Source of the DNA: Deltaproteobacteria bacterium
GTDB taxonomy: Bacteria; Myxococcota; Kuafuiibacteriia; Kuafuiibacteriales; Kuafuiibacteriaceae
Length of the DNA stretch: 64,000 bases
NCBI GenBank assembly: GCA_016703535.1
Contig: JADJBV010000001.1
Location: 6,314,001-6,378,000 of the forward strand
Direction of reading: 5' to 3'
The stretch's first letter is position 1; every line of letters begins with the position of its first letter. Under the pieces are notes generated by a model, which worked only from the letters and a program-made list of their open reading frames with translations, was not told where the DNA came from and did no database searches. Below are positions 36,424 through 44,005 of this stretch, in pieces. A program made the translations under genes and the position numbers.

Positions 36424-37673
36424 GCCTCCTCCTTGGCCTGACCGTAGCTCTCCTGGCTGCGACCCCGAACCTCGAGCGGCACCTCTTGGCCGACGGCACC
36501 GAACTTTTGGTCGCCCCGCTCCCCGGATCCAACGAAGTGTCTTTTCGGTACGTGGTCCACGCCGGTGCCACCGCCGAACCCTTCGAGCTGGCCGGCCTGG
36601 CCCACCTCCTCGAGCACCTGATCTTTCACGGCACGCCAACCCTCGATGGTGACCTGCTCTTCGAGCGGGCCCGGGAAGGGGGCGCGTACGTCAACGCCTT
36701 CACCAGCTGGGATCACACGCGTTATGTCCTGGACTCTCCCCGATTGGATCCGGCGCTGCTGAGCGCCTACGTCCAGATGATCACCAACCCCGCGATCGGG
36801 GTGGCCCGCCTCGACAACGAAAAAGGGGTGGTGGCCGCCGAGGCCGACCTGCGTCGGCGCGAAGGCATCGGTTGGTTGATCGATCAGGTCCTCTTCCCGG
36901 GGATCGGCGGCAATCGCAAGATCATCGGCTCGGTGCACACCCGCTCCGGCATCCACGATCGGGATCTGCAGGCCTTCTTTCGGCGTTTTTACACGCCCGC
37001 CAACACCACCATCATCGTCGCCGGCGACATCGAGGCCGCTCCGATCATCGCCTTGTTGGAAGAAGCCTCCCAGCTGGCCCCAAGGGTGGACGATGAACCC
37101 CGAACCGAAGAGGAGGCCAGTGAGCCCAACATCCCGAGCCAAAGCCGGATCCCCGCGCCCTTCGGGGCCACCATCTTGGGTTACCTCGCCGACGGCATCA
37201 GCGAAGAGGAGTGTGACGCCTTGGCGGGCGCCCTCCACCTCAGGGGGACCTTCGCCATGGTGGCGCGCCGCGCCCTGGCCACCTCCCTGGAGGTCCTGTG
37301 CTTCGAGCAACGGGGACATCAGCTCCTCACCATGATGATCTCCAGCAGCATTCTCGACGGACCGATCGCCGCCGCCGAGGCCGAGCGGCTGGCCAAGGAC
37401 CTGAGCTCCGGGGGACTCAGCGGTCAGGAGCGGGCCCTGCTTCAGGAGCGAAAGCGGCGGAGCATCCGGGCGCTCACCGAAAGCCCAGCGACCTGGGCCG
37501 ACGCCTTGGTCGAGGAGGTGGTGCACCAAGGACCCCGGGGGGAACGGAAGGACCTGGTCGCCACACTTCTCGGCACCTCGATCCCGGGTGACAACGCCGT
37601 CAGCCGGGCCGCGAGCAAGGTCGTGACCGACGATCGTCGCTTCTTCATCCAGCTCACCCTGCCAGGGCTCTAA
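36420..37673 (+). CDS. M16-family zinc metallopeptidase
   Basis: A 417-residue protein with a short signal-like N-terminus (LLLGLTVALLAA). The zinc motif HXXEH is HLLEH at residues 62-66 in GLAHLLEHLIFHGT. The third ligand, E141 in NEKGVVAAEADLR, is 75 residues after H66, as expected for HXXEHX(74-76)E. The second half is an inactive M16 repeat. It overlaps the upstream gene by ATGA, which suggests stoichiometric expression of an active/inactive pair, as in mitochondrial processing peptidase-like or PqqF-like enzymes. The likely location is periplasmic; the substrate is unknown. Confidence 0.88.
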   Translation: MSLLLGLTVALLAATPNLERHLLADGTELLVAPLPGSNEVSFRYVVHAGATAEPFELAGLAHLLEHLIFHGTPTLDGDLLFERAREGGAYVNAFTSWDHTRYVLDSPRLDPALLSAYVQMITNPAIGVARLDNEKGVVAAEADLRRREGIGWLIDQVLFPGIGGNRKIIGSVHTRSGIHDRDLQAFFRRFYTPANTTIIVAGDIEAAPIIALLEEASQLAPRVDDEPRTEEEASEPNIPSQSRIPAPFGATILGYLADGISEEECDALAGALHLRGTFAMVARRALATSLEVLCFEQRGHQLLTMMISSSILDGPIAAAEAERLAKDLSSGGLSGQERALLQERKRRSIRALTESPATWADALVEEVVHQGPRGERKDLVATLLGTSIPGDNAVSRAASKVVTDDRRFFIQLTLPGL

Positions 37674-37714
37674 AGACCCTCGGCGGGAGAGGTGCACCAA
37701 GCCTGGGCACGGCG

Positions 37715-40159
37715 CTAGCGCAGCTCGACGTCGGGACGCCGTCGCCGGAACTCGGCCAGCTCCTCGGCCGAAAAGCTCGATCGGGCACACACCAGGTTGA
37801 GCTCGGGCAGTTCAGCGAGGGCGAGGAGGCCTGTTGCCCCTTCGAGGCCCCAGCACTCGAGACGCGCCAAACGGACACAGGCGGCCAAGGGTGAGAGGTC
37901 CTTGATCCGCGAGGCGCTACAGTCCAGGCGGCTGAGTCCCTGGTGGCGCGCCAAGGGCTCGAGCCCGGTGACGGGGGCGCCGCTGAAGGACACGGTCTTC
38001 AGATTCGAGTGGCCCGTGAGCGGAGACAAGGAGCTGACCCGGGTGTCGTCGAGCTTCAAGATGCTCAACAACGCCAGATCCTCGAGCCCCAAAAGGGTGT
38101 TCACCTGGGTGCCCGACAACGCCAGCTCGTAGAGTTTGGTCAGGCGACTGAGCGGCGTCAGGTCTTGTACCTGGGTGTGGTCCGCTCGCAGGAACTTGAG
38201 CTTCCGCAAGTCTTGAAGCGGCGAGAGATCAACCACCGGGTTGCGGGTGATGTCCAGGAAGTTGAGCTCCAGGAAGCCCGCCATCTCGGCCAAAGAGGTG
38301 ATCTGCTCACCGGCCATCGAAAAGTGGTCTTCGCCGCGCAACTTGCCGAGCTGATCGTCCACCGGCTCATCGGCGTCGATGCGGTCCTTGCGGATGGCCT
38401 CTTTGAGGTTTGGGTTCTGGGCAAACCTGGCCCACCACGCCCGATCGTCGTCGGTGGTGTCACGGCCGCCAAATCGCCGATACCCCTCGACGTCGAAGTC
38501 GACGTCTGGGCGCGCTGCCATAAAGGCCTGCGATTCCTCTTTGGGGACACTCCAAGAGACGCCGGTGATCTCCTTGAGGTGAGCCAGACCCACCAAGGTC
38601 ATCAGGCCCTTGGCGATCTGGTCCGAGCCCACGAGGTCGATCTCCTGCAGTAGGGTGCAGGCGGCGAGGGGGCTCAGATCCACCGCGAGCGTTTTTCGGA
38701 ACTGGAGCTTGCGAAGAGACAACAAGGACGCGATCGGGCCGAGGTCTCGGATCTGGTTGTCGGAGACGTCGAGGACCCGGAGTTGTGCCAAGACCTCCAC
38801 CCCTTTCAAGTTCTCCAGCCCGTTCTTGCGCAGGCCGAGATCTTCAAGGTTGGGGAGTTGGCTCAGCCCCTTGAGCTCTGCGATCTGACAACCGTCGGCG
38901 CTCAGTTCGGTGAGCTTGGGCAGCAGGGGCAGAGAGTCCAGCGAACGCAGCGGGTTGTCGTCGAGCTTCAAGGTTTGGAGGCGCACGAAGACCGAGAGGA
39001 AACTCAGCTCTTCGATCTGGCAGCCCTTGAGATCCAACGAGGTGGTGCGGGTGAGATCGACCAGGATCTCGTCGGTAGGTTCGGAGCCCAAGCGCTTGCT
39101 GCTGGTTAACTTGGCCCGGACCACCTCCGGCAATTGGACCCACCAAGCCCGGGCTTTGGCTCCGGCCTCGGGGGCGGGCGCCGGCCGTTGCCCGAGCCAC
39201 GAGAGGATCTGCTGCGCCATCGGCGCCGGGGCTCCACCTTCGGCCGCGAGCAGCTCCAGACCTTTGCGGGCTTCGTTCAGGTATTGGGTGTGGACCCGCC
39301 CCAGCTCGGCGTCGATGGCGTTGAAGCAGCGCAGGGCCCGCACCTCGTCTCCCAACCGCAAGGACGCGCGCCCCAGGTAGTTGCGGGCCCAAAACCACTC
39401 GTAGGGATCGCTGCCGAGATACGAGTTGTCCCGCAGTTCGTCGGCCAAGGCCACACACGCCGCCAGGTTTCCTTCGTCCTCGAACAAGGACACCAGGTTC
39501 AGCGGGGCGTCGTTGTTGCCGACCACCCGGGCCCGCTCGAAGGCCCGGATCGCTTTGTCTCGTTCTCCGGTGCTCTTGAGCGCCAATCCGAAGCAGTTGA
39601 AGGCCCGACCCACCCCCGAGGCCGCCTCATCGCCGTATCGGACGGCCGGCATCTTCTCCAGCGCGGGCGCCAGCAGCGCCACCACATCGGCGTGTTTTTC
39701 CTTTTCGGCCAAAACGTCGGCCTTCTTGAGGAGTGCCTCCAACTTCTGAAACGGGGTCTTGTCGCCCTTTGCGAGCAAGCCCTCGAGGAAGGCCTGCAGC
39801 GACGGCGCAAACGGGTGGTAACCGGCTTCGTGTTCGAAGTAGTAGACCGGGAGCTCCGGCGACGAGGGGTCGACCGCAAAACACTCGGAGGCGCCTTTGC
39901 CGACGGTGGCCAGGGGCACGAAGGTCTGGGTTTGGGGGAGCGAGTCGCCGTAGCTGCTCATCACCTCCCAGGCGGTGATCGCGTCAAACTGCACGGCCCG
40001 CTTGTCAGAGGCCTTTCGATAGGGAAGTGCAAAGGCAAATTGCCCTTCGTGCGGGGGCAACAAGGTCTCGAAGGCCCTCAGCAAGGCCTCCGGCGCTCGG
40101 CCCTTGACCGCCGACGGGAGCGGTCCCTCTTCAGTGCCCTTTTTGGTCTTCTTCGCCAC
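37715..40159 (-). CDS. SUKH-like, TPR and leucine-rich-repeat fusion protein
   Basis: An 814-residue soluble protein. Residues about 50-130 resemble a SMI1/KNR4 (SUKH) domain (ITAWEVMSSYGDSLPQ, ASECFAVDPSSPELPVYYFE, PSLQAFLEGLL). A TPR-like helical part (about 160-330) follows. Two leucine-rich-repeat arrays of the bacterial type (LKLDDNPLRSLDSLPLLPKL and TVSFSGAPVTGLEPLARHQG styles) run about 370-560 and 625-800, separated by a linker with ARPDVDFDVEGYRRFGG. SUKH domains are known mainly from immunity proteins against polymorphic toxins. The start is a GTG at 40159. No toxin gene is adjacent. Confidence 0.7.
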   Translation of the reverse strand: MAKKTKKGTEEGPLPSAVKGRAPEALLRAFETLLPPHEGQFAFALPYRKASDKRAVQFDAITAWEVMSSYGDSLPQTQTFVPLATVGKGASECFAVDPSSPELPVYYFEHEAGYHPFAPSLQAFLEGLLAKGDKTPFQKLEALLKKADVLAEKEKHADVVALLAPALEKMPAVRYGDEAASGVGRAFNCFGLALKSTGERDKAIRAFERARVVGNNDAPLNLVSLFEDEGNLAACVALADELRDNSYLGSDPYEWFWARNYLGRASLRLGDEVRALRCFNAIDAELGRVHTQYLNEARKGLELLAAEGGAPAPMAQQILSWLGQRPAPAPEAGAKARAWWVQLPEVVRAKLTSSKRLGSEPTDEILVDLTRTTSLDLKGCQIEELSFLSVFVRLQTLKLDDNPLRSLDSLPLLPKLTELSADGCQIAELKGLSQLPNLEDLGLRKNGLENLKGVEVLAQLRVLDVSDNQIRDLGPIASLLSLRKLQFRKTLAVDLSPLAACTLLQEIDLVGSDQIAKGLMTLVGLAHLKEITGVSWSVPKEESQAFMAARPDVDFDVEGYRRFGGRDTTDDDRAWWARFAQNPNLKEAIRKDRIDADEPVDDQLGKLRGEDHFSMAGEQITSLAEMAGFLELNFLDITRNPVVDLSPLQDLRKLKFLRADHTQVQDLTPLSRLTKLYELALSGTQVNTLLGLEDLALLSILKLDDTRVSSLSPLTGHSNLKTVSFSGAPVTGLEPLARHQGLSRLDCSASRIKDLSPLAACVRLARLECWGLEGATGLLALAELPELNLVCARSSFSAEELAEFRRRRPDVELR

Positions 40160-40229
40160 ACCAAAGGCGTAGCAGGGACAAGAGCGGGAGGGTAGACCGG
40201 GCCCCCAGCGGGGCGGGCCCGGGTGAAGC

Positions 40230-40763
40230 TCAGGCCGGTACCCGACGGTCGTATTCCTGCCGAAGTTGGGTCCACCCGTCCCAGAAGGGCGGGGGTTCGG
40301 CGCCGGAGACCCGGGCCACCAAGATGTCGAGGTGCGCGTGCCAACCGGCGCCCACCATCAGCGTGGTGTTGCGGTTGGGCAGTCGTCGATGGATCAAGGT
40401 GAGCAACACCTCGTCGCCCCTGGCCTCGAGTTCGATCGAGACCTGGCCGCTGTTGCTCCAAGTGAACACCAAGCGGTGGGGTGGGTCGGCCTCGATGATC
40501 TGGCTCTCCATTTGGTGTTCTTCGCCGAAGCCCGCCGGGCGTTGGCCCGACGGCCGGGTCAACTCATCGTTGCGCCAGGTGAGCCGAAAGGGCGCGCCGG
40601 CCAAGAGCGACATCTCGCCCGCCGCCAACCACTGCCGGCGGAGTTGGCTTTCGGTGAGGTAGGCCCAAACGCGCTCGATGGGGCCGGGCAAACTTCTGCG
40701 GATGGTCAAGGTCGCGTCTTCGGAGATCGTCCCATAGGCGGTCGGATCGGGGGTGGGGATCAT
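40230..40763 (-). CDS. SRPBCC (AHSA1-type) domain protein
   Basis: A 177-residue protein of the START-like AHSA1 group. The N-terminal ATLTIRRSLPGPIERVWAYL and the middle QIIEADPPHRLVFTW are typical, and the C-terminal GWTQLRQEY ends the last helix. It overlaps the ArsR gene by ATGA and so is co-regulated with it. Proteins of this kind next to ArsR repressors are common; the ligand is unknown and no enzyme activity is implied. Confidence 0.85.
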   Translation of the reverse strand: MIPTPDPTAYGTISEDATLTIRRSLPGPIERVWAYLTESQLRRQWLAAGEMSLLAGAPFRLTWRNDELTRPSGQRPAGFGEEHQMESQIIEADPPHRLVFTWSNSGQVSIELEARGDEVLLTLIHRRLPNRNTTLMVGAGWHAHLDILVARVSGAEPPPFWDGWTQLRQEYDRRVPA

Positions 40764-41134
40764 CGTTGTTTTCCTCTCTTCTTCGTCGCTCGTTGTGTGG
40801 GTGGGAAAGTGGCCTCCCGCAACAAACGCTCCAGCTCGTCCAGGCGTTGGTTCCAGAAGGTTTCGTAGAAGGCCAACCAGTCATGGGCGCTCGCCAAGGG
40901 GCCGGGCTCCAGGTGACAGGTGTGGGTGCGGCCCTGGACCTCGCGCCGGATCAGCCCGGCCTTCTCCAGGACCTTGATGTGTTTGGACGCGGCCGCCAGC
41001 GACATCGCAAAGGGATCGGCGAGCTGCGACACGGTGTGTGGTCCTTGCGCCAGCCGCTGCAGCATTTCCCGCCGGGTGCCGTCCCCCAGCGCAAAAAACA
41101 CCGTGTCCAGATCCTCGGTCCTAAGCTCAACCAC
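40760..41134 (-). CDS. ArsR-family transcriptional regulator
   Basis: A 124-residue winged-helix repressor. The core is LDTVFFALGDGTRREMLQRL, then TVSQLADPFAMSLAAASKHIKVLEKAG in pieces (recognition helix MSLAAASKHIKVLEKAG) and LIRREVQGRTHTC. It lacks the metal-binding CXC of true arsenic sensors. I chose the GTG at 41134, because the conserved N-terminus begins there and a -10 element lies seven bases upstream. An ATG at 41164 would put the promoter and an operator inside the gene. It is probably autoregulated through the two palindromes at 41127 and 41167. Confidence 0.88.
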   Translation of the reverse strand: MVELRTEDLDTVFFALGDGTRREMLQRLAQGPHTVSQLADPFAMSLAAASKHIKVLEKAGLIRREVQGRTHTCHLEPGPLASAHDWLAFYETFWNQRLDELERLLREATFPPTQRATKKRGKQR

Positions 41135-41142
41135 TTGGTTGA
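41127..41142. promoter_or_regulatory. ArsR operator 1
   Basis: Perfect inverted repeat TCAACC-N4-GGTTGA. It covers the end of the -10 element and the start codon of the ArsR gene, so binding would block transcription. Confidence 0.7.
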
Positions 41143-41170
41143 ATATCTTCGACCCCTCACCCATTGTCAA
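41142..41170 (-). promoter_or_regulatory. Promoter of the ArsR-SRPBCC operon
   Basis: On the minus strand a perfect -35 TTGACA (41170-41165) and -10 GATATT (41147-41142) are 17 bp apart. The -10 ends seven bases before the GTG at 41134, which predicts a leaderless mRNA. Confidence 0.65.
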
Positions 41171-41182
41171 CCGCTCGGTTGA
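41167..41182. promoter_or_regulatory. ArsR operator 2
   Basis: A second TCAACC-N4-GGTTGA palindrome lies exactly 40 bp from operator 1. Both share the flank GGTTGAATATCTTC. It overlaps the -35 of the ArsR promoter and could also affect the divergent gene at 41231. Confidence 0.7.
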
Positions 41183-41230
41183 ATATCTTCATAAGCAGGC
41201 CCAACCGCCCCCTTCGGCAGTAGGAGGGCT

Positions 41231-42886
41231 GTGAACCCTTCGAGTTGGATCCGCCGCGCCCCCTACCTCTTGTTGTTGGGGTCGGTGGCCTGCGACGGCG
41301 CGGCCTCCTCCCCGCCGAACCCGGTCGCTGCGGACGGCGGAGTGATGGTCGACAGCGGCGTCCCTTTGGACAGCGGCCTTTCGGAGGACACCGGCCACCC
41401 CGACGACAGCGGCGTCACCGTCGACGTTGGCCCACCGCTCCGGGTGCTTTTTGTCGGCAACAGCTACACCGCCAGCAACAATCTGCCCGCCACCGTCCGG
41501 GCTCTCGCCGCGGTCACGCCCGGGCCGGTCCTCGAGGCCGAGGTCATCACCGTGCCGGGCACCGGCCTCGACGACCATTGGGCCACCACCGGCGCGAGGG
41601 AGCGGATCATGATGGGAGGCCTCGACGTGGTGGTGCTCCAGGGTCAAAGCGTCGAGACCCTCTTTTCACCGGCCAACTTCGATCAACACGCGTTGCTCTT
41701 CGCCGGGCTCTTGGCGGAGGTCGGGGCCCGAGGTGTCTGGTTTTCGACCTGGGCCCGGCGTGATCTCGAAGGTGATCCCTTGGCGCTCGCCGCGGCCATC
41801 GAGGCGCGATACCAAGCCGCCGCCGCTCACAACGGCGACACGGTGGCGCGGGTCGGCGCCGCTTGGGAGATCTGGCTCTACACCCACCCGGAGGTGCCGC
41901 TTTTTGTCGCGGACAACAGCCACCCCAACGCCGCCGGCACCTTGTTGACCGCCTGCGTGATGTACCAAGCGTTGACCGGCAACACCCCCCAACTCCCGGA
42001 CCCGCCCCCCTTGGGGGTGCCCGCCGAGATCGCCGCTCAACTGTGCGCCATCGCCGAAGGGGGCGTGCGGTGCAGCGCGGGCCAAAGCGAGTGCAACGGC
42101 GTCTGCGTGCCTTGGGACGTCCAAAACTGCGGTGGTTGCGGCCTGACCTGCGATCCCGGTGATCCTTGTCGTCGCGGGGCCTGTGGTTGTGACCCGGGGC
42201 GGACCGGCTGCGAACAGATCTGCGTCGACACCGGGAACGATCCGAAGAACTGCGGCGGTTGTGGCCTGAGCTGCGAGGGCGCGGCGTGCGCCCAAAGCAC
42301 CTGCGTGTGCCCGAGCTCGGGGCGTTTGGAGCTTTCGGTCGAAGCGCTGGCGGCCTTCGATCCCAGCTGCGACCCGCAGAACGGCGTGGGTGGGCTGGCG
42401 TGCAACGGCGCGACCCATCGTTATTGTGGTGAGGTCGGCGGGGAGCTGAGCTGCTACAACAGCGGCTTTGGCCCACCGTCGGGCCACGCGCCCACGGCCT
42501 CCGCGGTGATGTGTGTCGCGGGCGACGTCCAGACGGTCAGCTACGCCACCCTGGCCCAGCTGGTCCCGGGCTGCGACGGGATCAACGAACGCCTGGGACA
42601 AAACTGTAGCAGCGCCATCAGCCGCTACTGCGCGTCCTTGGGGGCGGTCAGCGGCTTTGGGCCCGTCGCCAGCGTCGGCGATGACCTGACGATCACCTGC
42701 GTGGCCACCGCCACCGTGGTCCACACCGACCTAAATACGCTGTACGGCTTCGCCTCTCGGTGCACCGCCGATCCGGTCACTTGCACCACCGCGACCTGGA
42801 ACTACTGCGAGTCCCTCGGCTACGCGGCCGGTTTTGGGCCGGTCGAGGCCATCGGCGACGATCGGGACGTGGTCTGCCTGTACTAA
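41231..42886 (+). CDS. SGNH-hydrolase and Cys-rich modular lipoprotein
   Basis: A 551-residue secreted protein. A lipoprotein signal ends LLLGSVACDG, then an Asp/Gly/Ser linker. An SGNH-type domain follows (about 70-275). Block I is LFVGNSYTASNNLP, a middle block is VVVLQGQS, and the terminal catalytic pair is D and H in VADNSHPNAAG. Two Cys-rich NCGGCGLxC modules resemble Stig1-like repeats (about 280-365). The C-terminus has three related modules with a conserved YC...GFGP...V.C pattern. AGGAGG lies three bases before the GTG start. The hydrolase may act on extracellular esters. Confidence 0.75.
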   Translation: MNPSSWIRRAPYLLLLGSVACDGAASSPPNPVAADGGVMVDSGVPLDSGLSEDTGHPDDSGVTVDVGPPLRVLFVGNSYTASNNLPATVRALAAVTPGPVLEAEVITVPGTGLDDHWATTGARERIMMGGLDVVVLQGQSVETLFSPANFDQHALLFAGLLAEVGARGVWFSTWARRDLEGDPLALAAAIEARYQAAAAHNGDTVARVGAAWEIWLYTHPEVPLFVADNSHPNAAGTLLTACVMYQALTGNTPQLPDPPPLGVPAEIAAQLCAIAEGGVRCSAGQSECNGVCVPWDVQNCGGCGLTCDPGDPCRRGACGCDPGRTGCEQICVDTGNDPKNCGGCGLSCEGAACAQSTCVCPSSGRLELSVEALAAFDPSCDPQNGVGGLACNGATHRYCGEVGGELSCYNSGFGPPSGHAPTASAVMCVAGDVQTVSYATLAQLVPGCDGINERLGQNCSSAISRYCASLGAVSGFGPVASVGDDLTITCVATATVVHTDLNTLYGFASRCTADPVTCTTATWNYCESLGYAAGFGPVEAIGDDRDVVCLY

Positions 42887-42895
42887 CTCGGTGGC

Positions 42896-43912
42896 TCAGC
42901 GGACCTTGATCTGCACGGTGCGGTTGCTGCCCAGCTTTTCGATGGAGGTGGTGGCGATGCAGAAGTTGCCGGTGACCTTGGTGACCTTCAGTTCGCCGCC
43001 GGACAAGGGCGCGTCGCTGTCGCCTTCGAGCACGGTGCCGACCATGCCGGGCTGCACCGGCGAACCTTCGCCGATCTCGATGTGCAACATGCGTTGGCCC
43101 TGGTTGCTGTAGATGCTGATGATCTTGCCTTTGACGTATTGGGACTCGTTGCTGCTTTTGGGGGGCGGCGGGGGTGCGCCCCGTCCACAGCGACCGTTTT
43201 TGCACTGATGACCGCGTTCGCAGCCCGTGACGTCACCCCACACCAAACACCCCGAGGCGTTGCGCACACAGACCTGGAAGCCCCCGTCGCTGGCGCAGCG
43301 CCGTTCGTCGGCCTTGCACTGATCTTCGCAGCCGGCCACGCACTTGCCGTCCTTGCACATCTGATCCTTGTCGCAGGCGAAGGTCTGGACCCAGGCGTTG
43401 CAGCCCTCGGGCGTCGCCTCACACACCGCGTAGCCGTCTTTGCCCAAGCAGAGCTGCTGGCCGGGGGTGCAGTTGTGGCACTTCTGGGCTTGGACCCGGG
43501 CCCAGCTGGCCTTCACCGAATAACTGCTCGATTGATCATCGCCGATGGCGGCGACCCGCAGGTAATAACGGGCCTTGGGCGCGGGGGCGTAGACGATCTG
43601 CAGGCCCTTCTGACCGAAGGGTTCACCGGCTTTGAGCTGTTGGCCCAGGGCGTCGTAGAGCTCCATCTGGAGGTTGGCGTTGGGGCTGTCCCAGCCGAGC
43701 TGGATCGTCAGTTGGCCGGGCTGCTCGAGGTCCAAGTACTTCCAGTCGGTGGCGTCGCCTTCGGGAACGTCGACCCGATCGTCGGCGATGTTGTCCAGGG
43801 CGACCGGCGTCGCGTTGGTCCGGTTCACGTCGGGGCCGCTGGCCTCGTCCCGGCCGGTCCGACACGCCGAAAGGAGACCCAACGCCACCCCCAACACCGA
43901 TAGGGCTCTCAT
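42896..43912 (-). CDS. Lipoprotein with pre-peptidase-like and Cys-rich domains
   Basis: A 338-residue exported lipoprotein. The signal ends GLLSACRTG. A beta-domain like the bacterial pre-peptidase C-terminal fold follows (WKYLDLEQPGQLTIQLGWD, ARYYLRVAAIGDD). Then come Cys-rich modules (KCHNCTPGQQLCLGKDGYAVC, CKDGKCVAGCEDQCKADERRC), a Pro linker and a C-terminal beta-barrel-like part (YVKGKIISIYSNQGQRML). I chose the ATG at 43912, seven codons inside the longest frame. It converges with the SGNH gene nine bases away. The function is unknown. Confidence 0.7.
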   Translation of the reverse strand: MRALSVLGVALGLLSACRTGRDEASGPDVNRTNATPVALDNIADDRVDVPEGDATDWKYLDLEQPGQLTIQLGWDSPNANLQMELYDALGQQLKAGEPFGQKGLQIVYAPAPKARYYLRVAAIGDDQSSSYSVKASWARVQAQKCHNCTPGQQLCLGKDGYAVCEATPEGCNAWVQTFACDKDQMCKDGKCVAGCEDQCKADERRCASDGGFQVCVRNASGCLVWGDVTGCERGHQCKNGRCGRGAPPPPPKSSNESQYVKGKIISIYSNQGQRMLHIEIGEGSPVQPGMVGTVLEGDSDAPLSGGELKVTKVTGNFCIATTSIEKLGSNRTVQIKVR

Positions 43913-44005
43913 GTGGGTGTGGGTTAGCACGCCCCCCGATTCCCGACAAATCGCGGGCGGCTGGACGGGGCGGCCCGAGCCGCGTTACGACCCACGGGCG
44001 CCCTG

